Of a DNA stretch of 49,375 bases, positions 6,036-14,335 are shown piece by piece; position 1 is the first letter of the stretch, and each line of letters opens with the position of its first letter. Under the pieces are notes generated by a model. The model was not told the origin of the DNA, ran no database searches, and saw nothing but the letters and a program-made list of their open reading frames with translations. This stretch comes from Alistipes sp. (GTDB lineage Bacteria; Bacteroidota; Bacteroidia; Bacteroidales; Rikenellaceae). A program made the translations under genes and the position numbers. The stretch is taken from contig JAFTVX010000025.1 of the NCBI GenBank assembly GCA_017465575.1, positions 1-49,375 on the forward strand, given 5' to 3'.

Positions 6036-6787
6036 AGTGCGTTGTCGTATGTTTCAATATCGTTGTAGCAATGGATATATACCGTGGCGTCGTATGGTTC
6101 GTAGTCATCGCGATTTTTCACTATCTCGACATATGCCTCATCGGTGGTTTTATACATCTTGTCGTAGCACGAGATGCTAAGGCTACCATTGAGTAAACGG
6201 TTGTAATCGCGGTTGATAACCAGTGGCTTAGAGATGTTGGTGGTTAGCGTCAGAGGCCTTTTTACGCTCTCCTCGGGGTCTATCATCAACATCTCGCCAT
6301 CAAGAACGATGTTGTTATCCGTATCGCGATATAGCGTAAAATCGCCATTGCCTGTCGATTCGTCGTGTCCCAAAGAGTTGAACTTAGCCTTGTAGATACC
6401 ACTCTCGCTTAGCTCTAAGTCGATGTCGTAGTGGTTGCCTCCTGTGCGTGTGATATGCCAATTATGGCTATCCTTAACCGTAATTAGGGTAGTTATTGAG
6501 CCACCATAAGCCGTGTTGTAAACAAGTGTGTGGAGGTTGCCATCAACCTTGATATCGTAGTTGCTGAAGTGGGTTTGCTTGAAATCATCTTGAAGCTCGT
6601 TGTCCTCAAGGAGCGTATATTCGCCATAGAGCTCCAAAAATTCCATAATCTCAACTACACGAGCGATATCCTCTCTTACGCCCTGCCACATCCACGAACC
6701 AATAGTGCGATTGGGTGTATACTCTTCGCCCCACTCACAGCTTGTAAGTGTGAGAAGTGCTACCATAATATATATAAGTCGTTTCAT
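6032..6787 (-). CDS. Hypothetical lipoprotein
   Basis: A 251-aa protein with a lipoprotein signal peptide, [17 protein letters not shown], lipidated at Cys17. I chose the ATG at 6787 over the in-frame TTG at 6796 because it starts the basic/hydrophobic signal directly. The mature part is polar and rich in Asp, Tyr and Thr, with strand-like alternation ([26 protein letters not shown]). No domain is recognised. It would be anchored in the periplasm or exported to the outer membrane. It lies between an outer-membrane barrel-like gene (12 bp upstream) and rdgB, which it overlaps by 4 nt. The pairing of lipoprotein and barrel suggests an envelope role unrelated to rdgB. Confidence 0.7.
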   Translation of the reverse strand: MKRLIYIMVALLTLTSCEWGEEYTPNRTIGSWMWQGVREDIARVVEIMEFLELYGEYTLLEDNELQDDFKQTHFSNYDIKVDGNLHTLVYNTAYGGSITTLITVKDSHNWHITRTGGNHYDIDLELSESGIYKAKFNSLGHDESTGNGDFTLYRDTDNNIVLDGEMLMIDPEESVKRPLTLTTNISKPLVINRDYNRLLNGSLSISCYDKMYKTTDEAYVEIVKNRDDYEPYDATVYIHCYNDIETYDNAL

Positions 6788-6799
6788 AGTTGCCAAAGT

Positions 6800-7474
6800 T
6801 TAAAATCTAACACCTAAGCCTGCGCGAGCAACGCCCGAAGCACCACCGCCAAACTCAAAATATCCGTAGACCTTCTCGCCAACCGACAAGCCTACCCAAG
6901 TGGCATCATAGAAGAAGAAGGTCTCCTGCGCTAGACCAAAGGCGGTCATTGCGCCAAGACCCAACGACGAGTACATCTTTACGATATCGCGGTTGAGCCA
7001 CTGGAAGCGGGCATTGACCATGGCATTGAGCGCCGAAATAGCTACTCGACCGTGTCGCTCGCCTGTGTGTGCGTGTGTGCGTGTGCGGTACATAGAGACA
7101 TACGAACCCTTGACGCCGATAGCAAACCAGTTGTTTACGGCGTAGCTATATTCGAGCGAGATAACGGGCGTTAGGCGCAACTCGCCATAGTTGAAGCGAT
7201 AGTGCGCCAATATGTCGCTCATAGTCTCGTTGTCCGATGGAAAGTTTGCATCGAAGGTGGTGTCGAGATAGAAGAGCTGCGATAGTCCCGTAGCGCCCAA
7301 ACCAACACGCAAGTCGTGGCGATAGAGCGTAGGGGCATAGTCCTTATAGCTCTCGCCAATGTATCTGACCGTCGTAGTCTGAATTTCGGCAGGCTCACTC
7401 TGTATAGCCTCAACCTCCTGCGCCACAAGTGACACGGGAAGAAGCAGAGCCAATAGAAGTAGTAGTTTTCTCAT
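6800..7474 (-). CDS. Outer-membrane beta-barrel-like protein (hypothetical)
   Basis: A 224-aa protein with a signal peptide (MRKLLLLLALLLPVSLVAQ). The mature part has alternating hydrophobic/polar strands with many aromatic residues (LRLTPVISLEYSYAVNNWFAIGVKGSYVSMY), and it ends in GLGVRF, a terminal Phe typical of outer-membrane barrels. It has no recognised named domain; it resembles the small opacity-type barrels of Bacteroidales. It is first in the operon with the lipoprotein and rdgB, behind a strong promoter at 7506-7538. Function is unknown. Confidence 0.7.
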   Translation of the reverse strand: MRKLLLLLALLLPVSLVAQEVEAIQSEPAEIQTTTVRYIGESYKDYAPTLYRHDLRVGLGATGLSQLFYLDTTFDANFPSDNETMSDILAHYRFNYGELRLTPVISLEYSYAVNNWFAIGVKGSYVSMYRTRTHAHTGERHGRVAISALNAMVNARFQWLNRDIVKMYSSLGLGAMTAFGLAQETFFFYDATWVGLSVGEKVYGYFEFGGGASGVARAGLGVRF

Positions 7475-7505
7475 AGGTCTTGGTGTTTTGTTCTCATTTC
7501 TTTTG

Positions 7506-7538
7506 CAAAGTTACATACGAAATAGCCCTTGTGCCAAA
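7506..7538 (-). promoter_or_regulatory. Promoter of the barrel-lipoprotein-rdgB operon
   Basis: On the minus strand TAACTTTG (7513 to 7506) is a TAnnTTTG -7 element. TTTG (7538 to 7535) lies 21 bp upstream at -33. The start is predicted near 7501, leaving a leader of under 30 nt. Confidence 0.65.
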
Positions 7539-7632
7539 TTTTTGGGCTTCAAATTTTTCCACTTTGCTGCTTGCAATCAGTTGATAATCAATGATTAACG
7601 ATAGGGTAGAAAAGTGAATTTTTCCAAGTGCT

Positions 7633-7679
7633 GATAATCAGCGAGTTACGAGCATTAAATCTTTAATTCGCTGATTATC
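7633..7679. repeat. Perfect 12-bp inverted repeat after the HAD gene
   Basis: GATAATCAGCGA (7633-7644) pairs with TCGCTGATTATC (7668-7679) across a 23-nt loop. A further TGATAATCA palindrome lies at about 7580-7590. The repeat sits 25 bp beyond the HAD phosphatase stop. No clear T-run follows on the minus strand, so it may be a weak terminator or a binding site. Confidence 0.6.
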
Positions 7680-7704
7680 TGTTATTTATGTTGTTTGGTG
7701 GTGT

Positions 7705-8547
7705 CTATTCTCTTGCAACCTCAAGCTCTGAGAGTCGTTCGTCCATTACAATCTTGTCGATAATAGTCTTAACCACGGTGTCAATCTCGGTGCCCTCGCA
7801 ATAGTTGGCAGGGCATACATGATTTACACGATTGTCGCGGATAAGGTCGTTGAGCAACGAGCGCTGACCCTCCTCCTCGGGATTATAGACAGCGATAGAG
7901 TGACCGCCAAAGTTCTTGACCAACTTCATACAAGGAATATCGGTCGTACCGTCGCCAAAGTATATCATTCGTGAGAATGGCACAGGGCGCTTCGACTCCT
8001 CCATAAAGCGGTTGACATCCTTGGTGTCGAATACCGACTCTACGCCCTTGTTGATTTTGAAGATAAACTGCGTCTTATTCGTATAGTTTACCGCCACGGC
8101 AGGCCAGTAGGCGATGCCATCGACATTGTAGAGGAACGAGCAAGCGTAGATATTCTTAAACTCGTGGGCGATTGCCGTACCCTCGATAATCTCCTTTAAG
8201 CCCGATGAGTTTACATAGTGCAAGATGCGCACACCACGCTCTGCACCATACTCATTTATGCGCTTGAACCACTCCTCGACACCTGCGTAGAACTTCACAT
8301 TGCGCCCCGACTCACGGAATGCCTCACGCCTAAGCGACAGACCCTTCGACTGCGCAGCCTGAATCATTCTCGCCATATAGGTCAACACCTGGTCGGCATC
8401 CTGCTCCTCGGCAAGGGTGTTAGCCTCGTGCCAAAACTCCATGTTGCTCTTACCAACTGCAGGGATAAAGTCATACTCCTGCATATTGCCTGGGGCCAAA
8501 GTGCCGTCGAAATCGTAGATTAGCGCTACGGTAATCTTATCTGCCAT
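7705..8547 (-). CDS. HAD-family phosphatase
   Basis: A 280-aa cytoplasmic haloacid-dehalogenase-superfamily hydrolase. Motif I is YDFDGT (nucleophile Asp12 and acid/base Asp14). Motif II is the serine in ILHYVNSSGL, and motif IV is YFGDGTTDIPCMKLV. The cap lies between motifs I and II and is mostly helical. This arrangement is like phosphoserine-phosphatase-type HADs, but the substrate cannot be read from the sequence. It is monocistronic and divergent from the nitroreductase gene, with 91 bp between starts that carry promoter elements for both directions (8573-8601). Confidence 0.88.
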   Translation of the reverse strand: MADKITVALIYDFDGTLAPGNMQEYDFIPAVGKSNMEFWHEANTLAEEQDADQVLTYMARMIQAAQSKGLSLRREAFRESGRNVKFYAGVEEWFKRINEYGAERGVRILHYVNSSGLKEIIEGTAIAHEFKNIYACSFLYNVDGIAYWPAVAVNYTNKTQFIFKINKGVESVFDTKDVNRFMEESKRPVPFSRMIYFGDGTTDIPCMKLVKNFGGHSIAVYNPEEEGQRSLLNDLIRDNRVNHVCPANYCEGTEIDTVVKTIIDKIVMDERLSELEVARE

Positions 8548-8572
8548 ATACCTATTTTTTATATAACCCGTT

Positions 8573-8601
8573 CAAATATACAAAAAAAATCACTATTTTT
8601 G
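8573..8601. promoter_or_regulatory. Divergent promoter elements, HAD phosphatase / nitroreductase
   Basis: Plus strand: TATTTTTG at 8594-8601 fits the -7 element for the nitroreductase. Minus strand: TATATTTG (8580 to 8573) fits the -7 element for the HAD gene. No good -33 partner is visible for either. The two promoters overlap the same 30 bp. Confidence 0.5.
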
Positions 8602-8638
8602 CACATAATGAGTCTAAATATTTAAAATATCGATAATT

Positions 8639-9172
8639 ATGGATTTCAAAGAAGTTGTATCGAAGCGCCGTTCTACTCGTCGCTATACTGGCAAACCCGT
8701 TGAGGTTGAGCGCCTTCGCTCGGCAATGGAGTTGGCGTTGAAGGCTCCCTCGTCGAAGAATACCCGTTCGACACGCCTTATGGCCGTAACCGACCTTAAA
8801 CGAGTTCACGCCCTTGGTGCGCTACGCGACTGGGGCTCAAGCCTTTTGGAGGAGGCGGGCGCTGCTATCGTCGTACTTGGCGACGAGGAGGCAAGCCCTA
8901 TGTGGCAGACCAATGCCTCGATTATGGCTACGGTGTTGCAGTTGGCATTGGTAAACGAGGGCTTGGCATCGTGCTGGGTGCATGTTGGCGACTACCTAAC
9001 GCTGAAAGACGACCCCACAAGCAAGCGTAGCGAGGATTATGTGAAGGAGGTTTTGCCCGAGATACCCGCTGACTATCGTGTGTGGTGTGTAATCTCTATT
9101 GGCTATGCCGACTACACTCCCAAGCCTCTGCCCGACTACGAGGGCCCCGAGCGATTGCTCTTTGTGGAGTAA
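8639..9172 (+). CDS. Nitroreductase family protein
   Basis: A 177-aa flavin-dependent oxidoreductase. The N-terminal FKEVVSKRRSTRRYTGKPV is the FMN-binding RRS/R-R-Y signature of nitroreductases. Next come APSSKNTRS (a flavin-contacting loop) and the central helix ALVNEGLASCWVHVG. The C-terminal VISIGYADYTPKPLPDYE matches the IGYP-x-xxP region. These enzymes are dimeric FMN proteins using NAD(P)H; physiological substrates are unknown for most gut Bacteroidales members. It is monocistronic, with a hairpin terminator after the stop. Confidence 0.9.
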   Translation: MDFKEVVSKRRSTRRYTGKPVEVERLRSAMELALKAPSSKNTRSTRLMAVTDLKRVHALGALRDWGSSLLEEAGAAIVVLGDEEASPMWQTNASIMATVLQLALVNEGLASCWVHVGDYLTLKDDPTSKRSEDYVKEVLPEIPADYRVWCVISIGYADYTPKPLPDYEGPERLLFVE

Positions 9173-9185
9173 TGTCGTAAATATT

Positions 9186-9217
9186 AAGGCGCAACACAAT
9201 CGGGTGTTTGCGCCTTT
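9186..9217 (+). terminator. Terminator of the nitroreductase gene
   Basis: AAGGCGCAACAC pairs with GTGTTTGCGCCTT (one bulge) around an AATCGG loop, 13 bp after the stop codon. The T-run is short (TTT then AAAA). Confidence 0.65.
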
Positions 9218-9231
9218 AAAATTCGATTAAC

Positions 9232-9268
9232 CTAAAAATGAAAGGGCCACCGCATTGGTGACCCTTTC
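9232..9268 (-). terminator. Terminator of the M16 peptidase gene
   Basis: GAAAGGGCCACC pairs with GGTGACCCTTTC (9240-9268, one mismatch). On the minus strand the stem is followed by ATTTTTAGG. It lies 20 bp beyond the peptidase stop. Confidence 0.8.
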
Positions 9269-9288
9269 GATGTTTCTGCATCTAGTGA

Positions 9289-12111
9289 TTACTCTGCCTC
9301 GGGGCGCATAATAACCAAGGTGCGGTTGTTGTCCTTAAGGATGCGCTCAGCAAGAGCCTTAACATCCTCAGCACCTACGCTCTCGAGAATCTTGAGGTAG
9401 TCCTCCTTGTAGTTGTAGCCCTCCTCATACCAGCGGTCGATAGCTGACATCCAGCCGCTGTTGTTCTCCAAGACATTAGCGTAGTTCTTCTGCAAGAACT
9501 CCTTCGACTTAGCAAGGTCATCTGCCAAAGGACCCTCCTCGGCAATCTTGCGAATCTCCTTGTCGCAGATCTCAACAAGCTCGTCAGCCAACTGCTCGTT
9601 GGTGTCGAATGCGATGATCATCATATAGTTCTCAACGGGGTACTCCTCGATGCCACCCTGAACCTGTACACCATAGGTGCCACCCTTCTCCTCACGGATA
9701 GATACCAAGTAGCGTGAATCAAGAGCACGGCTCAAGAGGTCCATTGCCATACGGTTGCGAGCGTTGTCCTCCAAGTCGCCAGAGTAAACCAAGCGAACAG
9801 ATACCTTAGGCTGCTGCATAGGAGTGCGGAAGTCGTTGGTAACAACACCCTTAGCGAAGCGAACGCCATCGTCAACAACAGCATAGTCTACCTTCTTCGA
9901 AGTGGGGAGTGAACCGATATACTTCTCAACAAGGGGCTTCAAAGTCTCGAGGTCTACATTACCAGCGATTACGAAGCGGAAGTCATCAGCATAGCCGAAG
10001 AGCTGTGAGTGAACAGCCTGCAAAGCGGGGATGTTGATAGCCTCAATCTGAGCACCAGAGGTGATCTGACGACGGATGTGGTCGCCATAAAGGGTCTTCT
10101 GGAACTCCTTGCTTGAGATGTAGTTGGGATCTGACTCCATATTCTTGAAGTAGGGGATATACATCTTCTTCATATTGTCCAAGTCGGTCTGGTCGAAGCG
10201 AGGAGCAGTGAAGTTGAGGTACATAAGCTGGAGGATAGTCTCCAAATCCTTGGGTGAACCACCTGCCGATACGCTGTGCTCATAAGCACCTACACCGGTC
10301 TGTGCCCAAGCCGACTTACCCGAAAGCTGCTTTGCAAGCTCGTTAGCCGAGAACTCCGAGATACCCGACTGACCCATAACCATCGAGAGGAATGCACCCT
10401 GATAGTAGTCAGCATCGCTGAGCAATGAGCAACCACCCTTCGAAGTAGCGTTGATCATAACCTCATCAGCCTTCAAGGTAGAGGGGCGAACAACAACGGT
10501 GATACCATTCTTCAATACCCACTCGGTGTAACCAAGCGACTCGTTGTAAGAGGTAGCCTTAACCTTCGAACCCTTGAACTTCTTTGCAGGGTCGATCAAA
10601 GGCTTCTTAACGGTGTTATCCTTGTAAGGCTCAATCTCGGCAGCCTCAACCTCTGCGATAACGGCCTTAATCTCCTCGTCGGTAGGAATTGCAAGACCCT
10701 CCTTTTTGGGCGAGCGAGCAAGGATTACCAGGTTCTCGTTGGGGCGAACAAGCTGTGCGTATGCCTGATTGATCTGGTCAACGGTGAGGCTGGTGATAAG
10801 AGCCTGGTCGATCTGCCACTCCATCTCGGCATCCATCATAGTGGTACCCTTGGCGTAGTTGTCGAGGTAACGCTGTGCAAACTGACCGTTGGTTACATCG
10901 TTGCGGTTGGTGTACTGACGCTCTGCATAGCGCAACAACTCCTGCTGTGCGCGCTCAAACTCGCCAACGGTGAAGCCGTGGCGGCGCATACGCTCCATCT
11001 CGGTGTAGATAGTGCGGAAAGCATCAAGGATACGACCCTCGTGAGCAGTTGCAGAGAATGCGGTAGACTCCATAGTGGGGCAGATACCGATGCCACCCTC
11101 CGACATACCACCACCAAGGATGGGGGCGTCAGCCTTCTGTGAAAGCTCCTCGAAACGAGCATTCATCATCTGACCTACGAAGCTGTAGATAAGGTCGGTA
11201 GAGTAACCAATCATAGTACCCTTGAGCTCCTTGGGAAGTGCATCACGACGAGCAAACATCATAACGCTTGACTGGGTGAGCTCGGGATCAGAGAATACAG
11301 AGATGATAGGCTCCTCGGTAGCGGGCACCATAATAACCTCCTTCTGTGCAGCATCAGCGGGTGAAGCGGGGATGTCAGCCATCAAGGTCTTAATCTTCGA
11401 CTCAATCTGGTCTACATCGATATCACCAACGATAACGATTGCCTGATACTCGGGACGATACCACTTCTTGTAGAAGTTCTCCAAAGAGGTGTGGTCGAAC
11501 GACTCCAAGCCCTCGAGGTAACCGATAAGGTTGCGGTGCTCGTAGATAGAGCCCTTGAAGAGGTTGCGGAGCATATCGTTCTGGGCACGAAGCTGTGCGC
11601 CATCGCGAGTACGAAGCTCCTCCTTGATAACACCACGCTCCGAGTCAATCTCGGCGGGCTGCAAGGCGATGAACTGCGACCAGTCGTGGAGGATAAGAAG
11701 AGCAAGGTCTACATTCTCCTCGTTAACGGGAAGGTCCATAACCATATACTGGGTGCAGTCCCAAGAGGTGAAGGCGTTGAGGTTCAAACCGAACTGAACA
11801 CCGATGGTCTCAAGTTTCTCGATAAGCTGCTTGCCGGGGAGATTCTTGGTACCGTTGAAGGCCATATGCTCGAGGAAGTGAGCAAGACCCTGCTGGTCAT
11901 CCTCCTCCTGAACAGCACCTACATCGTGGTAGATGTAGAAGCTTGCCTGGCCCTTGGGCTTCTCGTTGTGGCGAATGTAGTAGGTAAGTCCATTCTCAAG
12001 ACGACCTACGCGAACATTCGGATCTGCGGGCAGGGGAGCCATAGGGTCCTGCGCACAGAGGCTCGTAACACCAATCAAAAGTGCAACGAGTGAAAAGATA
12101 AGTTTACGCAT
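9289..12111 (-). CDS. M16 family zinc metallopeptidase (two-domain)
   Basis: A 940-aa exported protease of the insulysin/PqqL type. A signal peptide (MRKLIFSLVALLIGVTSLCAQ) is followed by a first M16 domain with the inverted zinc motif HFLEH at residues 78-82 and the downstream metal-binding Glu region (ERGVIKEELRTR). A second, presumably inactive, M16 domain occupies the C-terminal half (from about 560), without HxxEH. The length matches periplasmic M16 peptidases of Bacteroidota, which degrade peptides in the periplasm. It is monocistronic, with a -7 element (TATATTTG, minus, 12189 to 12182) upstream and a good terminator downstream. The codon use is notably biased to well-expressed codons, suggesting abundant expression. 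Confidence 0.93.
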   Translation of the reverse strand: MRKLIFSLVALLIGVTSLCAQDPMAPLPADPNVRVGRLENGLTYYIRHNEKPKGQASFYIYHDVGAVQEEDDQQGLAHFLEHMAFNGTKNLPGKQLIEKLETIGVQFGLNLNAFTSWDCTQYMVMDLPVNEENVDLALLILHDWSQFIALQPAEIDSERGVIKEELRTRDGAQLRAQNDMLRNLFKGSIYEHRNLIGYLEGLESFDHTSLENFYKKWYRPEYQAIVIVGDIDVDQIESKIKTLMADIPASPADAAQKEVIMVPATEEPIISVFSDPELTQSSVMMFARRDALPKELKGTMIGYSTDLIYSFVGQMMNARFEELSQKADAPILGGGMSEGGIGICPTMESTAFSATAHEGRILDAFRTIYTEMERMRRHGFTVGEFERAQQELLRYAERQYTNRNDVTNGQFAQRYLDNYAKGTTMMDAEMEWQIDQALITSLTVDQINQAYAQLVRPNENLVILARSPKKEGLAIPTDEEIKAVIAEVEAAEIEPYKDNTVKKPLIDPAKKFKGSKVKATSYNESLGYTEWVLKNGITVVVRPSTLKADEVMINATSKGGCSLLSDADYYQGAFLSMVMGQSGISEFSANELAKQLSGKSAWAQTGVGAYEHSVSAGGSPKDLETILQLMYLNFTAPRFDQTDLDNMKKMYIPYFKNMESDPNYISSKEFQKTLYGDHIRRQITSGAQIEAINIPALQAVHSQLFGYADDFRFVIAGNVDLETLKPLVEKYIGSLPTSKKVDYAVVDDGVRFAKGVVTNDFRTPMQQPKVSVRLVYSGDLEDNARNRMAMDLLSRALDSRYLVSIREEKGGTYGVQVQGGIEEYPVENYMMIIAFDTNEQLADELVEICDKEIRKIAEEGPLADDLAKSKEFLQKNYANVLENNSGWMSAIDRWYEEGYNYKEDYLKILESVGAEDVKALAERILKDNNRTLVIMRPEAE

Positions 12112-12181
12112 AAGTTTGTAAATTAAATAATTATGTTAGTGAATAAATTTATCGTTTGCTCTTTTCGCCTAATAAATCAAG

Positions 12182-12189
12182 CAAATATA
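12182..12189 (-). promoter_or_regulatory. -7 element upstream of the M16 peptidase
   Basis: TATATTTG on the minus strand, 71 bp before the ATG. No convincing -33 element at the usual spacing is visible. Confidence 0.4.
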
Positions 12190-12312
12190 CGATTTTTTGC
12201 TCAAATCTGCGCTTCTTTCGCTATATTTTTTTCTTATTCAGTAATAAAGGTTACTTATAAAGTAATACACGCCTAACAAACGCAGAGTATATTTTGTTAT
12301 TATGTGTGGTGC

Positions 12313-12356
12313 AGAAAATGTAAAGACCAAAGCATATGGTGGTGACTTTGGTCTTT
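12313..12356 (-). terminator. Terminator of the sigma factor operon
   Basis: AAAGACCAAAG (12322-12332) pairs perfectly with CTTTGGTCTTT (12346-12356). On the minus strand the stem is followed by ACATTTTC. It lies 22 bp past the stop of the membrane protein gene at 12379. Confidence 0.75.
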
Positions 12357-12378
12357 ATTATTTATGGTCTTTGTTGCT

Positions 12379-12960
12379 CTACTCCTCGCGTTTAAGGTCG
12401 CGTGTAGCGTTGATAATCTCGTTGGCGGTGCGCAAAGATTTAGCGAGGTTGCTGATGCCGAGTACGAGACCGACAATAAGACCTACTACGGCACCGCAAG
12501 CAATGGCAATCTCTCCCGTTTTCCATATCTCATAGCCCATACCTCCAAGCCAAATAACGAGGAAGGGGATAGAGAAGTAGAGCCACTGGATATTCATACG
12601 CTTGTAGCGAATCATCGTTTCGGCAATCTCGACAATGGTGTAGCGCGAGAAGTATTCGTCACGCAGACCTTTGCAAGTCTGCCACTCATAGAAGGCGGCA
12701 ATGAGTAAAAATGCAGCACCTATGTAGCCGTAGATGATGTTGAAGCCGAGGAAGTGCATCGCCCAAATCATATGGGGCGAAAAGATGAGGGCAAGCACTA
12801 TAAGTGCTATGCTTCGGCGCATCAGTTTGTTCGCCTTTTCTGACATTGTCCTACGCATCATACGCTCTGTAATCATACGCTCGGAGTTGAGCATATCCTT
12901 AAGTTTGGCGAGCTGGTCGCGCATATCGTTAAGTTCCTGATAATCTTTATTGTCGTTCAT
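12379..12960 (-). CDS. Membrane protein encoded with an ECF sigma factor
   Basis: A 193-aa protein. The N-terminal 45 residues are charged and likely coiled coil (YQELNDMRDQLAKLKDMLNSE). Four hydrophobic segments follow: SIALIVLALIFSPHMIWAM, IIYGYIGAAFLLIAAFY, LYFSIPFLVIWLGGMGY and IAIACGAVVGLIVGLVLG. It starts 11 bp after the sigma factor stop, so the two are co-transcribed. Such pairs are common in Bacteroidales, where the membrane partner is suspected to act as an anti-sigma factor. No zinc-finger (HxxxCxxC) anti-sigma motif is present, so that role is only inferred from context. Confidence 0.75.
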   Translation of the reverse strand: MNDNKDYQELNDMRDQLAKLKDMLNSERMITERMMRRTMSEKANKLMRRSIALIVLALIFSPHMIWAMHFLGFNIIYGYIGAAFLLIAAFYEWQTCKGLRDEYFSRYTIVEIAETMIRYKRMNIQWLYFSIPFLVIWLGGMGYEIWKTGEIAIACGAVVGLIVGLVLGISNLAKSLRTANEIINATRDLKREE

Positions 12961-12971
12961 ACCATTTCAAG

Positions 12972-13451
12972 TTATTCGTTAGTCATATTTTTGAGTTGCT
13001 CTTTTATGCGGTAGAGCTTAACCGACACATTCTTTACAGAGATGCCGACAATCGAGGCAATCTCCTCGTAGCTCATATTTTCGAGCCACAGCAGAACAAT
13101 CGCTCTGTCGAAAGGTTGTAATCGGTGGATGCGCTTGTGGAGCATCTGCATCTGGCGACTATCGCTATCCTCATCGGTGTAGAGGTTGCGGCTCATATCG
13201 AGTTTTAGCGATGATGAACGGCGTTTGCTTCGCTCCATCGAGATACAGGTGTTGAGGCTGATGCGCCAAATCCAAGTGGCGATTTTGCTGCGATGCTCAA
13301 AGCCATCGAAGCCGTGCCATAGCTTGATAAGCACCTCTTGGAAGAGGTCATCTGCCTCGTCGCTAGACTTGGCAAACATAAAGCACACGGAGTATATCGT
13401 GCTTCGGTGTTCGCGAACGATATTCGTAAATTCTCTCTCTTTCTCTGTCAT
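12972..13451 (-). CDS. ECF-type RNA polymerase sigma factor
   Basis: A 159-aa sigma-70-family protein. Region 2 is visible as SVCFMFAKSSDEADDLFQEVLIKLW with the -10-recognition stretch KIATWIWRISLNTC. Region 4 follows as LQPFDRAIVLLWLENMSYEEIASIVGISVKNVSVKLYRIKEQL, with a clear helix-turn-helix. The size is typical of ECF factors. It is co-transcribed with a four-helix membrane protein. Upstream, CAAAATTA at 13525-13532 gives a minus-strand TAATTTTG -7 element. The signal and regulon cannot be read from the window. Confidence 0.9.
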   Translation of the reverse strand: MTEKEREFTNIVREHRSTIYSVCFMFAKSSDEADDLFQEVLIKLWHGFDGFEHRSKIATWIWRISLNTCISMERSKRRSSSLKLDMSRNLYTDEDSDSRQMQMLHKRIHRLQPFDRAIVLLWLENMSYEEIASIVGISVKNVSVKLYRIKEQLKNMTNE

Positions 13452-13577
13452 AATTTTAGTTTGTTAAGTAGGCTATTGTCGACTGCCTTTTACTCATTAG
13501 ACGCCAATGGCACACTATTAACTACAAAATTACGAAAAAAACTTTAATTTTATTTTCGCCGAGTGCCGAAGGTTTCG

Positions 13578-13585
13578 TATCTTTG
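13578..13585 (+). promoter_or_regulatory. -7 element of the thioesterase gene
   Basis: TATCTTTG on the plus strand, 22 bp before the ATG at 13607. The predicted start of transcription (about 13590) lies downstream of the in-frame TTG at 13583, which excludes that TTG as the start codon. Confidence 0.6.
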
Positions 13586-13606
13586 CATATAAATAAAGTA
13601 TCGAAT

Positions 13607-14332
13607 ATGGCAGAGATTACTACATATAAGTATCGTGTAGAGCCACAGGATGTGGACTTTACACTACACGCATCGGCAAGTGCGATTGTAAACTATATGC
13701 TCAATGTTGCGGGTCGTGATGCCCACAACAAGGGCTTTGGTGTTGAGGTGTTGCAGGATAGCTCGTTTACTTGGGTGTTGTTGCGCTTCTGCGTAGAGAT
13801 TGAGTACCGCCCCGAGCAGTACGACGATATAGAGATTGATACTTGGATTTCGGACTTCAATCGCCTTACCTCGACCCGTAACTTCCGTATGCGCATTGGC
13901 GATAGGGTTATTGCTTCGGGTGTTTCGCAGTGGTGTGTGCTCAATATGGAGACCCGCCAGTCGGTGGATATGTCGATGATGAAGGAGGCACACGATAGAT
14001 TTATCGTTGCAGAGCCATCGCCCATCGCTGCACCAGTTCGTCTGCGCGCTATCGAGGCAGAGGCATCGGTTTCTCGCCCTGTGGTATATAGCGATATCGA
14101 CTTTAACCGCCATATGAACACCTTGCGCTATGTCGATTTGATTTTCGACACACTGCCCCTTGAGCAGTTTGAGAAGGGCGATGCTATGCGCCTCGATATC
14201 AACTTCTTGGCAGAGGCTCGCTATGGCGAGGTGGTGTCGGTAGGTTATCTCGATACCGATAATGGTCGCCAGTTTGAGATTTCGTCGGATGCCGACAAGG
14301 TATTGTGCCGTGCAAAGATAGAGTATAAATAG
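13607..14332 (+). CDS. Acyl-ACP thioesterase
   Basis: A 241-aa cytoplasmic enzyme that releases fatty acids from acyl-carrier protein. It has two hotdog halves. The first starts YRVEPQDVDFTLHASASAIVNYMLN; the second starts RPVVYSDIDFNRHMNTLRYVDLIFD, whose DxNxHxN-like Asp-Asn-His pattern is the catalytic signature of FatA/FatB-type thioesterases. Length is normal. The start at 13607 is used rather than the in-frame TTG at 13583, because that TTG lies inside the promoter -7 element. The glycosyltransferase gene follows by 3 bp, so the two are co-transcribed. Confidence 0.9.
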   Translation: MAEITTYKYRVEPQDVDFTLHASASAIVNYMLNVAGRDAHNKGFGVEVLQDSSFTWVLLRFCVEIEYRPEQYDDIEIDTWISDFNRLTSTRNFRMRIGDRVIASGVSQWCVLNMETRQSVDMSMMKEAHDRFIVAEPSPIAAPVRLRAIEAEASVSRPVVYSDIDFNRHMNTLRYVDLIFDTLPLEQFEKGDAMRLDINFLAEARYGEVVSVGYLDTDNGRQFEISSDADKVLCRAKIEYK

Positions 14333-14335
14333 AGA

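Noticed and set aside
13583-13606. TTG start for the thioesterase
   Set aside because: The TTG is part of the TATCTTTG -7 promoter element and lies upstream of the expected transcript start.
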